51,323 nucleotides of DNA, taken from assembly GCF_003206065.1 (NCBI RefSeq), contig NZ_PZJQ01000002.1, forward strand, positions 432,662 to 483,984, given 5' to 3'. A model generated the notes under the pieces. That model did no database searches and was not told the DNA's origin. It saw nothing but the letters and a program-made list of their open reading frames with translations. Positions within the stretch are counted from its first letter, which is position 1. Each line of letters begins with the position of its first letter. A program made the position numbers and the translations under genes. Shown here in pieces: positions 16,960 to 25,299 of this stretch. Origin of the DNA: Salinicola halimionae. Its GTDB lineage: Bacteria; Pseudomonadota; Gammaproteobacteria; Pseudomonadales; Halomonadaceae.

Positions 16960-17796
16960 ATGGTCCATCGATCCGGTCCGGAGACGCGCGCCATTCAGAC
17001 GCGATCGGTCGAGATGACGCCGCTGGAGAGCCTGGACTGGCACCGTACCTTCGGACAGCTGGCGGACAATGTGGATCGTGCCGGCTTCTGGCTGGCGCTC
17101 GTTCGGCGGTTGGCGACGGAAGTGCATTTCGACACCTGGGTCGCGCTGGTCTTCGATCGCCAGCAGCCACCCCGTATTCTCGCCGAGAGCGACGAGGATG
17201 ACGGCGCCGACGACGCGCTGTTTCAGGACTACCAGCGTGGCCTGTATCTGCTCGATCCGTTCTACATCGATGCCTGCGAGCGCCGCCGCTGTGGCCTGTT
17301 CACGCTGGCGGAAGTGGCGCCTCAGCATTTCATCCGCACCGAGTACTATCAGCGCTATTTTCAGCGCAATATCGTCGCCGATGAAATCCACTTCAATCAG
17401 ACGCTGGATGACCGTCGAACGTTATGTCTGTCGCTGGGTTCGACCCGAGCTTTTTCCCGGCAGGCGCTGGGCAGTCTCGCCCTGATGCAGCCATGGGTGC
17501 TGGCGCTGGTGCGGTTGCGGATGCATTTCGAGCCGGAAGGTGATGGCGATGCCGGGCCGCATCCCTGGCACCCGCAGCCGGACAGGACGCTCGAGTTCGA
17601 CGCCCGCTACGCGTTGACCGAGCGCGAACGCGAGGTCAGCCAGTTGATGCTGGGCGGCAGTTCGACCAAGGAGATCGCCCGTCGCCTGGCGATCTCGGTC
17701 GAGACGGTGCGCGCCCACAAGAAGCATCTCTACGCCAAGCTGGGGGTCAATTCCCAGTCGGAGCTGTTTTCGCTGTTCTGGCAGGCGCGCCGTTAG
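16960..17796 (+). CDS. LuxR-family transcriptional regulator
   Basis: A 278-residue regulator with a C-terminal GerE/LuxR helix-turn-helix at about residues 212-275 (LTEREREVSQLMLGGSSTKEIARRL, then VETVRAHKKHLYAKLGV). The N-terminal 200 residues match neither a receiver nor a clearly recognisable autoinducer domain; it may be a ligand sensor of unknown type. The ATG at 16960 follows GAGAGGAAGAGACG. It is divergent from the nitrilase gene, its probable target with the APC permease. Its TAG stop lies in the terminal arm of an inverted-repeat element. Confidence 0.85.
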   Translation: MVHRSGPETRAIQTRSVEMTPLESLDWHRTFGQLADNVDRAGFWLALVRRLATEVHFDTWVALVFDRQQPPRILAESDEDDGADDALFQDYQRGLYLLDPFYIDACERRRCGLFTLAEVAPQHFIRTEYYQRYFQRNIVADEIHFNQTLDDRRTLCLSLGSTRAFSRQALGSLALMQPWVLALVRLRMHFEPEGDGDAGPHPWHPQPDRTLEFDARYALTEREREVSQLMLGGSSTKEIARRLAISVETVRAHKKHLYAKLGVNSQSELFSLFWQARR

Positions 17797-17953
17797 GCTT
17801 GCCTCAAAAGTGCTGCGCTTGTCCATGCGGCGTTAAAAATGAGCTCGTGCGCGAGTCCGATCAAAGTACTCATTTACAACCCGTAAACTCCGCCTTCTCG
17901 CTCATTTTCGCCTTGCCTGGCCATCGCTCGCCAACTTTTCAGGCGAAGCCTAA
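17793..17953. repeat. 161-bp palindromic intergenic element between luxR and pyrB
   Basis: The ends are inverted repeats: TTAGGCTT-GCCTCAAAAGT (17793-17811) against ACTTTTCAGGC-G-AAGCCTAA (17934-17953), with one mismatch and one unpaired base. A second perfect inverted pair, AAAATGAGC (17836-17844) and GCTCATTTT (17900-17908), lies inside at the matching depth, so the whole element can fold into one long imperfect hairpin. It contains no gene. Both flanking convergent genes end inside its terminal arms. It looks like a REP/MITE-type dispersed element that also acts as a bidirectional transcription stop; only one copy is in this window. Confidence 0.75.
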
Positions 17954-18988
17954 GCCCTGGAAGCTGGCGTCGTCGACACCGAAGCTCGGCGGCACGAACC
18001 AGCCCACGTCGCGCTGATCCTTCTCCACCAGATCCTCCACCTGCAGTAGATGCGCGAAGATCGCCATACGCATGGGGATGCCGTTGTCGGTCTGGCGGAA
18101 GATCGCCAGTCGCGGGTCGCCGTTGAGGTCGATGCTGAGGTCGTTGGCGCCGGGGCGGCTGTCTCGCGGCAGCGGGTGCATCACGATCGTGGTCGGCGAG
18201 CAGCGGCGATCGAGAAAACTGCGATCGACGACGAAGTCCGAGGTCAGTTCGGCGAAGCTTTCGGACATCTCGGCCGTAAACCGCTCGCGCTGGATGCGGG
18301 TGGCGTAGATCACGTCCACATCGTCGAAGCTTTCGGCCAGATTGGGTCGGGTTTCGATGCGGTGCCCGCGCGAGGCGACCAGATCGATCAGGTGATGGGG
18401 CATCTCCAGTCCCGGCGGCGATACCAGCGTGATCCGCAGCGGTTCGTAGAGCGACAGCAGCTTGATCAGCGAGTGCACCGTGCGGCCGTATCTCAGGTCA
18501 CCGGTCAGCAGCAGGTGCGCGCCCGCCAGCGGTTTGCCCAGCCGGGCGAACTCCTTGGTGATGGTGTAGACGTCCAGCAGCGCCTGGCTCGGATGCTCGC
18601 CGGGGCCGTCGCCGCCGTTGATTACCGGCACCTGGGTGGCCTCGGCAAACTCCGCCACCGACCCCTGCTCGGGGTGGCGCATGACGATGGCATCGACATA
18701 GCCGCCCATCACCCGACTGGTGTCGTAGAGCGATTCGCCCTTGGCCATCGACGAAAAGGTGAAACCGGTAGTGTCGCAGACGCTGCCGCCGAGCCGGCAG
18801 AAGGCCGCGTTGAAGCTGATTCGGGTTCGGGTGCTGGCCTCGAAGAACAGATTGCCGAGCACGGCGCCTTCGAGCACGCGAGTCACCTTGCGGCGCTGGG
18901 CGATCGGCTCCATGCGCTCGGCAATGCGGATCAGGTGGTCGACGGCATCACGGGAGAGCGAGTCGACGGAGAGCAGGTGCGCAGGCAT
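17939..18988 (-). CDS. pyrB: Aspartate carbamoyltransferase catalytic chain
   Basis: A 349-residue transcarbamoylase forming N-carbamoyl-L-aspartate in pyrimidine synthesis. The carbamoyl-phosphate loop STRTR is at residues 52-56 and MHPLPRDSR lies near residue 270; GDLRYGRTVHSL is also PyrB-typical. It is about 40 residues longer than the E. coli chain, with extra sequence at the C-terminus (after AIFAHLLQVEDLV). The ATG at 18988 is preferred over the GTG one codon upstream because GAGG is then 7 nt away. The last four codons and stop fall inside the palindromic element. No pyrI or inactive pyrC partner is adjacent. Confidence 0.92.
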   Translation of the reverse strand: MPAHLLSVDSLSRDAVDHLIRIAERMEPIAQRRKVTRVLEGAVLGNLFFEASTRTRISFNAAFCRLGGSVCDTTGFTFSSMAKGESLYDTSRVMGGYVDAIVMRHPEQGSVAEFAEATQVPVINGGDGPGEHPSQALLDVYTITKEFARLGKPLAGAHLLLTGDLRYGRTVHSLIKLLSLYEPLRITLVSPPGLEMPHHLIDLVASRGHRIETRPNLAESFDDVDVIYATRIQRERFTAEMSESFAELTSDFVVDRSFLDRRCSPTTIVMHPLPRDSRPGANDLSIDLNGDPRLAIFRQTDNGIPMRMAIFAHLLQVEDLVEKDQRDVGWFVPPSFGVDDASFQGLGFA

Positions 18989-19316
18989 CACGAAACCTCG
19001 TTGGCGGCAGATGGCGGATATCGTTCGGGCCGAGCGTAGCGATCGATCAGGCTTCGCTAGCTGGCCCGGGCGCTAGTGTAGCGCCGTGCGCCGCTGGCTT
19101 CACGCCCTCCGCACGAAGGTAGCCATCGCCGACGAGTGGCAGTCGATTCAGCTTTACTGACTTGAGTTAAAAGTTAAAACAGCGGTTTGGACAAAACCTG
19201 CAAGCTTTCTAAGCTCAGGGAGCGCGGGGGAAATCCATTGGAGGATTCCTCGGCTGCAAACGTTGTCTTGTTCGATAGACACGGTTTCATTCGATTCCAT
19301 TCAGGAGGGAGCCAAG
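18989..19316. other. Divergent promoter region between pyrB and the stress SDR
   Basis: About 330 bp without a gene. The part near 19160-19230 is AT-richer, with a GTTAAAA direct repeat and a CTAAGCT-like element that could be a stationary-phase (RpoS) -10 region. That reading is weak. Confidence 0.4.
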
Positions 19317-20171
19317 ATGTCAGAATCGCATTTTCCCCCACAGCATCAGAGTCATCAGCCGGGCGAAGAGCACGATATGCGGCCCGAGCCGGAGTTCATC
19401 CGCGATGACTATCGCGGCTCCGACAAGCTCAAGGGCAAGGTGGCATTGATTACCGGTGGCGACAGCGGTATCGGCCGCGCCGTGGCAGTGCACTACGCCC
19501 GCGAAGGGGCCGACTGCGCCGTGGTCTATCTCGATGAAGATCGTGATGCGGAAGACACCCAGGCGCTGGTCGAAGCCGAGGGTCAGCGCTGCCTGCTGCT
19601 CAAGGGCGACATCGTCGACTCCACTTTTTGCCGGGAAGCCGTCGAGCGCACGCGCAGCGAACTCGGCGGGCTCAACATTCTGGTCAACAACGCTGCCGAG
19701 CAGCATGACTGGGACGACGTGACGCAAATCACCGACGAGCAGCTGCAGCGCACCTTCGCCACCAACATCTTCAGCCATTTCTATTTCGTGCGTGAAGCCC
19801 TGCCGCATATGGCTGCTGGCGACACCATCATCGCGACCTCGTCAGTCAATGCCTTCAAGGGCAACGCCACGCTGATCGATTACTCGTCGACCAAGGGAGC
19901 GATTCAAGGGCTGGTGCGCTCGCTGGCGCAGTCACTGGTAGATCGCGATATTCGGGTCAATGCGGTGGCGCCGGGGCCGGTCTGGACGCCGTTGATTCCG
20001 GCCAGCTTCGATGACGAGAAGGTCGAGGGCTTCGGTGGCCAGGTGCCGATGAAGCGCGCCGGCCAGCCCAGCGAGATGGGCCCGGCCTACGTCTATCTGG
20101 CCAGTCAGGAGTCTTCCTACATGACCGGCCAGACGATTCACCTCAACGGCGGCGTGATCCTGAATACCTAA
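19317..20171 (+). CDS. SDR family oxidoreductase, YghA/general-stress type
   Basis: A 284-residue short-chain dehydrogenase. It has the hydrophilic lead HFPPQHQSHQPGEEHDM and EPEFIRDDYRGSDKLKGKVA that mark the YghA/YdaD (GSP39) subgroup. The cofactor motif is GGDSGIGRA near residue 48, NNAAEQ follows, and DYSSTKG holds the catalytic Tyr and Lys. The start is fixed by CAGGAGGGAGCCAAG. The subgroup is often induced by osmotic or general stress and may reduce aldehydes; the substrate is unknown. It stands alone, divergent from pyrB. Confidence 0.9.
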   Translation: MSESHFPPQHQSHQPGEEHDMRPEPEFIRDDYRGSDKLKGKVALITGGDSGIGRAVAVHYAREGADCAVVYLDEDRDAEDTQALVEAEGQRCLLLKGDIVDSTFCREAVERTRSELGGLNILVNNAAEQHDWDDVTQITDEQLQRTFATNIFSHFYFVREALPHMAAGDTIIATSSVNAFKGNATLIDYSSTKGAIQGLVRSLAQSLVDRDIRVNAVAPGPVWTPLIPASFDDEKVEGFGGQVPMKRAGQPSEMGPAYVYLASQESSYMTGQTIHLNGGVILNT

Positions 20172-20203
20172 CCGAAAAGTGCCTGCACTCGACGACTTTT
20201 CGG
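20172..20203. terminator. Hairpin between convergent SDR and IclR genes
   Basis: CCGAAAAGT and ACTTTTCGG pair over 9 bp around a 14-nt loop that itself holds AGTGC-CT-GCACT. It starts immediately after the SDR stop. No clear T-tract follows on either side beyond the stem T-run, so it is a probable bidirectional terminator. Confidence 0.5.
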
Positions 20204-20212
20204 GCCCAATGA

Positions 20213-21139
20213 CTAGGTCGGCGGCTCGGTGGGCGTCTTGCCGCCGATCTTGGCGGTGATCTCGCGGGCCGTCTCTGCCACCAGTGCGGCCAGTTCGGGC
20301 AGGCGGGAGTCATCGATACGCGCGACCGGTCCGGAAACGGAGATGGCGGCCAGCGGCAGGCCGCTTTCGTCGTGGAGCGTGGCCGCGACGCAGTTGAGGC
20401 CGATGGCATGCTCCTCGCGATCGACGGCGTAACCCTGACGCCGAATCTCGATCAGCTGCTCGCGCAACCTGTCGACATTGGTCAGCGTATTGGGCGTTTC
20501 ACCCTCTAGCGTGCGCCCGGCCACGATCTGTTCGAACTCCTGAGGCGGCGTCCATGCCAGCAGTGCCTTGCCGACACCGGAGGCGTGAAGCGGCGCTCGT
20601 GACCCGAGACGGGTGATCATGCGCATCATCTGTTTGGATTCGCTCTGCGCGAGATACACCACCATGCCGTCGTCGCGGATACCCAGATTGGCGGTTTCGC
20701 CGCTGGTGGCGGTGAGTCGGCGCAGGAACGGACGGGCGGTGGCGACGAAATCCCGGGCTTCGAGGAAACTGTTGCCGATGCGGAAGGTCTTGACGTCGAT
20801 CTTCCACAGACCGCTTTCGACGTTCTGGGTGATGAACCCCTGCTGGAACAGCGCCTGGAGCAAGCGGTGCGTGGTCGAAGGCGCCAGTTCGACGTCTTCG
20901 GCGATATCCGAAAGCGCCAGCCCGTCGGGGGCTGCCGCCAGACCTTCCAGAATGGTCAGGCCCCTGACCAGAGATTGACTGTGCCCGCCGCTGCTTTTGG
21001 TGTCACCGGCCGGTCGGCCCACTGCTCGGCGTTTTTCACTCGCCCGATTCCGCTCGGGTTCACTCGCCCGCTGCCGCTCGGGTTCACTCGCCCGATTCCG
21101 CTGCTGTTCAGTCGCCCGATTCCGCTCTTTGTCCGTCAC
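20213..21139 (-). CDS. IclR-family regulator, possibly of ureide degradation
   Basis: The frame gives 308 residues from a GTG. The winged helix-turn-helix begins at SLVRGLTILEGLAAAPDGLALS (about residue 57), followed by the IclR ligand domain with SGVGKALLAW and QGYAVDREEHAIGLNCVAA. Residues 5-35 are a degenerate 8-residue repeat (RNRASEPE) encoded by a 24-bp tandem array, unlike any IclR domain. An alternative GTG at 21022 would remove the repeat and give 269 residues, the normal family size. The gene lies 70 nt downstream of uraD on the same strand, so an AllR-like role in allantoin or glyoxylate sensing is reasonable inference. Confidence 0.82.
   Translation of the reverse strand: MTDKERNRATEQQRNRASEPERQRASEPERNRASEKRRAVGRPAGDTKSSGGHSQSLVRGLTILEGLAAAPDGLALSDIAEDVELAPSTTHRLLQALFQQGFITQNVESGLWKIDVKTFRIGNSFLEARDFVATARPFLRRLTATSGETANLGIRDDGMVVYLAQSESKQMMRMITRLGSRAPLHASGVGKALLAWTPPQEFEQIVAGRTLEGETPNTLTNVDRLREQLIEIRRQGYAVDREEHAIGLNCVAATLHDESGLPLAAISVSGPVARIDDSRLPELAALVAETAREITAKIGGKTPTEPPT
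21035..21130. repeat. 24-bp tandem repeat, 4 copies
   Basis: Four consecutive units of TTCACTCGCCCGATTCCGCT plus GGG-type ends (21035-21058, 21059-21082, 21083-21106, 21107-21130) differ at only a few positions. The unit is a multiple of three, so it stays open in the IclR frame and encodes RNRASEPE-like repeats. It may instead lie in the uraD-iclR spacer if the later start is used. Confidence 0.92.
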
Positions 21140-21209
21140 CCGTCGCCGCTCTCGTGTCCGCCCATATCAGTCGATCAGGATAACCGCTCGATTCGATGGT
21201 GTCTGTGCG

Positions 21210-21749
21210 CTAGCGGCTACGACTTTCGGCCGCGCGATGCTCCAGGCGTAGCAGTGCAATCCGGTGGATCTGCTCGATGGCGATGCGGCGTTCTTCTTCC
21301 GGCGTGTGGTGAAGGCGCGTCTCGAACGCGGCCAGGATCGCGTGGCGGTCGAGCCCGCGCACGGCAATCACGAACGGAAAGTCGAAACGCTCGCGATAGG
21401 CCGCATTGAGCCGCTCGAAGCGTGCGAATTCCTCCGGCGTGCATTGATCGAGCCCGGCGCCGGCCTGCTCGCTGCGGGAATCCTGCGTCAGCTCGCCGCC
21501 GACCGCCGCCTTGCCGGCCAGATCGGGATGGGCGCGAATCAGCGTCAGCTGAGCGTCGGCTGAGGCCGCATCGACCTGCTGACGTAGCCGCTCGGCCAAG
21601 CCGGCGGGCGTATCCTGCGCCTCATCGAGGCCGAGATCCCAGCTCTGCGCCGCGATCCAGGGCGAGTGTTCGTAGATATCGCCGTAGCTGGCGGTGAAGT
21701 CGTCGCGGCCCAACTGGCTGGGCCTGGGAGAGAGAAGCGCTAGGGGCAT
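21210..21749 (-). CDS. uraD: 2-oxo-4-hydroxy-4-carboxy-5-ureidoimidazoline decarboxylase
   Basis: A 179-residue OHCU decarboxylase, which converts OHCU to S-allantoin, the last step from urate. Signatures are FTASYGDIYEHSPWIA near the N-terminus, His74 in RAHPDLAGKAA, SRSEQAGAGLD around residue 91, and YRERFDFPFVIAVRG. The ATG at 21749 follows CCGGAGTCCTC; an upstream extension of the frame is not credible. It is divergent from uraH, the preceding enzyme of the pathway, across a 113-bp shared promoter region. Confidence 0.93.
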   Translation of the reverse strand: MPLALLSPRPSQLGRDDFTASYGDIYEHSPWIAAQSWDLGLDEAQDTPAGLAERLRQQVDAASADAQLTLIRAHPDLAGKAAVGGELTQDSRSEQAGAGLDQCTPEEFARFERLNAAYRERFDFPFVIAVRGLDRHAILAAFETRLHHTPEEERRIAIEQIHRIALLRLEHRAAESRSR

Positions 21750-21769
21750 GAGGACTCCGGTTGACCTTC

Positions 21770-21775
21770 GTATAC
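21770..21775. promoter_or_regulatory. Candidate GntR-type operator in the uraD/uraH promoter region
   Basis: A GTATAC core with outer TT and AA flanks (TTC-GTATAC-AAA) lies in the divergent promoter region. It resembles the TTGTATACAA palindromes near the hydroxyproline, NCS1 and allA genes. Confidence 0.4.
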
Positions 21776-21862
21776 AAACGCAATTGAATGAGGCTAACGC
21801 TTGGTGCGCTCGGCAATCCACTATTTCGAGCCCCTTGTGCCCGTCATTCGAGTGAGGCCATC

Positions 21863-22249
21863 ATGAGCGATTCTCCGCAAGGTTATCTGACCACACACGT
21901 GCTGGACACGGCGCGCGGTCGCCCTGCCAGCGATCTACGTGTCGAACTCTATCGGCTGGAAGGCGGTACCCGTCTGAAGCTGATCGATGTCATTACCAAC
22001 GCCGATGGCCGATGCGACGCTCCGCTGCTCGAGGGCGCGGACTTCACGGCGGGCGTCTACGAGTTGCTATTTCACGCCGGTGATTATTTGCGGGCAGGTC
22101 ACACATCCGGCTTACGTGCCAGCCACACCGCCGAGGGACATTTTCTCGATCGGATTCCGCTGCGGTTCACGGTCGATGCACCCGGCGAGCATTATCACGT
22201 ACCGCTTCTCCTTTCTCCCTTCAGTTACTCGACATACCGAGGCAGTTGA
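21863..22249 (+). CDS. uraH: 5-hydroxyisourate hydrolase
   Basis: A 128-residue transthyretin-like protein hydrolysing 5-hydroxyisourate to OHCU. It has LTTHVLDTARGRPA with His12, Arg50 in NADGRCDAPLL, His112 in HYHVPLLLSP, and ends with the diagnostic C-terminal YRGS. The ATG at 21863 follows GAGTGAGGCCATC. No signal peptide is present, so it is cytosolic. It is followed 93 bp later by a GntR regulator on the same strand. The urate oxidase needed upstream in the pathway is not in this window. Confidence 0.95.
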   Translation: MSDSPQGYLTTHVLDTARGRPASDLRVELYRLEGGTRLKLIDVITNADGRCDAPLLEGADFTAGVYELLFHAGDYLRAGHTSGLRASHTAEGHFLDRIPLRFTVDAPGEHYHVPLLLSPFSYSTYRGS

Positions 22250-22285
22250 TGGCGGCCATCCTGAGCTGTCATCTCCTGGGCCGGC

Positions 22286-22291
22286 GTATAC
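22286..22291. promoter_or_regulatory. Candidate GntR autoregulatory site
   Basis: GTATAC followed by AATCG lies 52 bp upstream of the GntR start codon. It shares the core of the other candidate operators and could serve autoregulation. Confidence 0.35.
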
Positions 22292-22342
22292 AATCGTTCG
22301 ATCGATTGGCTTCAAGACGCACGCTGGGGGAAGCGAACGACA

Positions 22343-23101
22343 ATGGCGAAAAGCGCGAACACAGCGACAACGCAAGATGAAGGGCAAAGCACAAAGGTGA
22401 GCGGACGCAGTCGGGGCGCGGGCAAGGCCGGCGACGGCGCCGAGCGCCATGAAGCGATCTATCAGCAGATTCGCGAGGCGATCGTCGAGCACCGCCTCAC
22501 GCCTGGTGCACGACTGCGCGAAGACGCGATGGCGGAGGTGTTCGGTGTCAGCCGCACCGGCATTCGCAAGATACTCCAGCGTCTGGCGTTGGAGTATCTG
22601 GTGACGCTGACGCCACGTCGGGGGGCCAGTGTCAGTCGGCCGAGCATCGACGAAGCACGCGATGTGTTCGCCGCACGCCAGCTCGTCGAGTGCCAGTTGA
22701 TGCCGTGGGTTGCCCGCCGAATGAAGCCGGCCGACGCCAAGGCGTTGCGCGCGCTGGCAACGAGCGAACGCCAGGCGCTGCGAGCCGGCGAGCAGAGCCG
22801 GGCGATTCAGCTTTCCGCCCAGTTCCATCAGCGCCTGGCCGAGCTCTCCGGCAACACGCCGCTGGCGGAATTCATTGAACGCCTCTGCTCGCGATCGTCA
22901 CTGATTCTGGCGGTCTATGGATCTTCGGGTCATCTGGGCTGCGAATCTCACGATCACGACGAAATGATCACGTTGCTGGAAACCGGCAAGGAGGAACGTG
23001 CGGTGGCTTTCATGCAGCGCCACCTCAAGGCGATCGAGGCGTCGCTGTCGATTGAAGAAAGCACCGATGAAGCGCCGGACTTGAGAGCGATCTTCGGCTA
23101 A
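22343..23101 (+). CDS. GntR-family regulator, FCD subfamily
   Basis: A 252-residue regulator with an N-terminal winged helix-turn-helix at about residues 35-105 (IYQQIREAIVEHRLTPGARL, then FGVSRTGIRKILQRLALEYL). The C-terminal helical FCD domain contains FHQRLAELSGN and MQRHLKAIEASL. FCD proteins bind carboxylate effectors and a metal. The first 30 residues are polar and unstructured. Its position between uraH and the racemase/puuE genes points to control of ureide catabolism. The ATG at 22343 follows GGGGGAAG. Confidence 0.88.
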   Translation: MAKSANTATTQDEGQSTKVSGRSRGAGKAGDGAERHEAIYQQIREAIVEHRLTPGARLREDAMAEVFGVSRTGIRKILQRLALEYLVTLTPRRGASVSRPSIDEARDVFAARQLVECQLMPWVARRMKPADAKALRALATSERQALRAGEQSRAIQLSAQFHQRLAELSGNTPLAEFIERLCSRSSLILAVYGSSGHLGCESHDHDEMITLLETGKEERAVAFMQRHLKAIEASLSIEESTDEAPDLRAIFG

Positions 23102-23119
23102 TGCTCTGGCGAGATTCGA

Positions 23120-23851
23120 CTACTTGCCCCAGTCGGCGAAGCGGCCGCTGAACGGCTTGGGTCGCGGAAAGGCAAGATCGCCGTGCTTGCTGGTGCCCAG
23201 GCCCAACGACACCAATGACTCGGCCAGTTTCACCGCGGCGCTGACGCCTTCGATCACCGGCATTTGCAGGTCATGACTCAGGCGCTCGGTGAGGTCGGCC
23301 ATGCCGCCGCAGCCCAGCACGATGGTGCCAATGTTGTCCTCATCCCGCGCTCGTTGACACTCTTCCAATAGCCCCTGATAAGCGTTGCCGGCGGGATTTT
23401 CCAGCTCCAGCACCGGTAGGTCGGTGGTTCGCACTCGGCGGCAATGGTGGCTGAACCCGTACTGTTCGAGCAAATGCTCGGCGATGATCGCGGTGCGTGA
23501 AAGCGTCGTGACCACCGAGAAACGCGTGCTGATCAGCGTCGCTATATGAAAGCCGGCCTCGGCGATGCCGACGACCGGGGCGCGGGTCAGTTCGCGGGCG
23601 GCGAGCAGGCCCGGGTCGCCGAAGCAGGCGATGACGTAGGCATCCATGCCGAGCGCTTCGCCGCGGCGTATCTCCTCCAGCACGCCAACCGCACTGATCG
23701 CCTCGTCGAAGTGGCTTTCGATCGAGACCGGCCCGCTATCCGGTTGGCTGACATGAATTCGCGTGCTTTTGGCGGCCACCCGATTGGCGCAGGCACCGAT
23801 CTTGTCGGTCATGCTGACGGTCGTGTTGGGATTGATGACGTGGATCTGCAT
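23120..23851 (-). CDS. Asp/Glu/hydantoin racemase family protein (probable allantoin racemase)
   Basis: A 243-residue member of the HyuA/HpxA racemase family. It has the opening INPNTT and the two catalytic cysteines, Cys76 in IACFGDPG and Cys181 in LGCGGM. As I recall, these are the numbers of the paired cysteines in characterised hydantoin racemase. In this setting, next to puuE and uraD, allantoin is the likely substrate, converting between R and S forms. The ATG at 23851 follows CAAGGTGGCATGCC. It is divergent from puuE. Hydantoin racemase activity is the main alternative. Confidence 0.88.
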   Translation of the reverse strand: MQIHVINPNTTVSMTDKIGACANRVAAKSTRIHVSQPDSGPVSIESHFDEAISAVGVLEEIRRGEALGMDAYVIACFGDPGLLAARELTRAPVVGIAEAGFHIATLISTRFSVVTTLSRTAIIAEHLLEQYGFSHHCRRVRTTDLPVLELENPAGNAYQGLLEECQRARDEDNIGTIVLGCGGMADLTERLSHDLQMPVIEGVSAAVKLAESLVSLGLGTSKHGDLAFPRPKPFSGRFADWGK

Positions 23852-23893
23852 GGCATGCCACCTTGGCGAGGCGAGAAAATCGCGGTAGGTTTA

Positions 23894-23927
23894 TTTTGTC
23901 CACAAAAATAACCGACTTTGAATACAA
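23894..23927. promoter_or_regulatory. Candidate operators between racemase and puuE
   Basis: TTTTGT-CC-ACAAAA (23894-23907) is an inverted repeat about 43 bp upstream of the racemase start. TTGAATACAA (23918-23927) differs by one base from the TTGTATACAA palindrome seen at other promoters here. Confidence 0.4.
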
Positions 23928-24090
23928 TATCGACAGTAACAGGGAGTGATGCCGCTCCATGGGCATTGCCTGGGATATCACCGTGACGGCGGGGTCGATA
24001 ACGACCATTTTCACAACGCATATTTCGATACCGGCCAATCCGACAACGTTCATTTCCACGACAGCCATCCCCACAAAAAAGGCGCTGCAC

Positions 24091-25014
24091 ATGATCTCTC
24101 CTGACTATCCTCGTGATCTGATCGGCTACGGCCGCAACCCACCGCACGCCAAATGGCCGGGACAGGCCCGCGTGGCAGTGCAGTTCGTGCTTAATTATGA
24201 AGAGGGCGGTGAGAATAGCGTCCTTCACGGCGATAGCCATTCCGAACAGTTTCTCTCCGAGATCGCCGGTGCCGACGCCTATCCCGACCGCCACCTGAGC
24301 ATGGAGTCGATCTACGAATACGGCTCCCGGGCCGGGGTATGGCGAGTGCTGCGTGAATTCGAGCGCCGCGGCCTGCCGCTGACTATCTTCGGAGTGGCGA
24401 TGGCGCTCGAGCGCAACCCGGAAGTCGCCCAGGCGTTCAAGGCGCTCGGGCACGAGATTGCCTGCCACGGTTACCGCTGGATCCATTACCAGAACATGCC
24501 GGAAGCCATCGAGCGCGAACATCTCGAACGCGCGCTGGCGATTTTTGAGTCGCTCTATGGGGAGCTGCCACTGGGCTGGTATACCGGAAGAGACAGCCCC
24601 AATACCCGGCGTCTGCTGCTCGATCAGGGCGGCTTCCTCTATGACAGCGACTACTACGGCGACGACCTGCCGTTCTGGATGCCGGCCGAGGACAGTCAGG
24701 GCAAAACGCATCAGCATCTTGTCGTCCCTTACACGCTGGATACCAACGACATGCGCTTCGCCTCGCCGACCGGTTTCGATCACGGTGAGCCATTCTTCCA
24801 GTATCTGCGCGATGCTTTCGATGTGCTTTACGCCGAAGGCGCCGAGACGCCGAAGATGCTGTCGATCGGGTTACATTGCCGGCTGGTCGGTCGCCCCGGG
24901 CGTTTCCGGGCGTTGCAGCGTTTTCTCGATTACCTCGAAGCGCATGACCGGGTGTGGATAACTCGGCGTGTGGATATCGCCCGCCACTGGGCGACGACAC
25001 ATCCAGCCTCCTAG
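24091..25014 (+). CDS. puuE: Allantoinase PuuE (polysaccharide-deacetylase fold)
   Basis: A 307-residue protein matching cofactor-independent PuuE allantoinases, which open allantoin to allantoate. It has MISPDYPRDLIGYGRNPPHAKWPGQARVAVQFV-type opening, NYEEGGENSVLHGD, HGYRWIHYQ and YTGRDSPNTRRLL. Length equals the family norm. The frame is open to 23959, but the ATG at 24091 is the conserved start; its ribosome site (AAAGG) is distant and weak. It precedes an ABC transporter operon by 285 bp and follows the divergent racemase. Confidence 0.93.
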   Translation: MISPDYPRDLIGYGRNPPHAKWPGQARVAVQFVLNYEEGGENSVLHGDSHSEQFLSEIAGADAYPDRHLSMESIYEYGSRAGVWRVLREFERRGLPLTIFGVAMALERNPEVAQAFKALGHEIACHGYRWIHYQNMPEAIEREHLERALAIFESLYGELPLGWYTGRDSPNTRRLLLDQGGFLYDSDYYGDDLPFWMPAEDSQGKTHQHLVVPYTLDTNDMRFASPTGFDHGEPFFQYLRDAFDVLYAEGAETPKMLSIGLHCRLVGRPGRFRALQRFLDYLEAHDRVWITRRVDIARHWATTHPAS

Positions 25015-25299
25015 CCGGTCGACTCTGCGATCCCTCGGGGCGGAGTTGTGCTCACTTGTGGTGCGAGCGAAGGTCCGATGCACCTGACCCGATGTTTTTC
25101 AGCCCTGGCCGTCTCTCGGCCAGGATAGACATTGAGGCTGTAAGGCTCGCTAACCTCCTGAATCACGGCCAATCCGATCGGGTTGGCGTCACGCTTGCTA
25201 CGTAGGGATGTGAAACAAACGTTTCCTATTCCACAGAGAAGACGCCAATCGTTTCTCTGCCTGCATAACAACGTACAAGCTCTCGTCAGGAGGTATGGC

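Noticed and set aside
17799-18017. 72-codon open frame over the palindromic element
   Set aside because: It has no ribosome site and is explained by the inverted repeat.
23994-24062. Two imperfect 24-nt direct copies upstream of puuE
   Set aside because: Only about 17 of 24 positions agree, which is too weak to call a repeat or operator array.
25105-25123. CTGGCCG-TCTCT-CGGCCAG hairpin as a terminator of puuE
   Set aside because: No T-tract follows on either strand in the correct direction; the run of Ts is on the upstream side.
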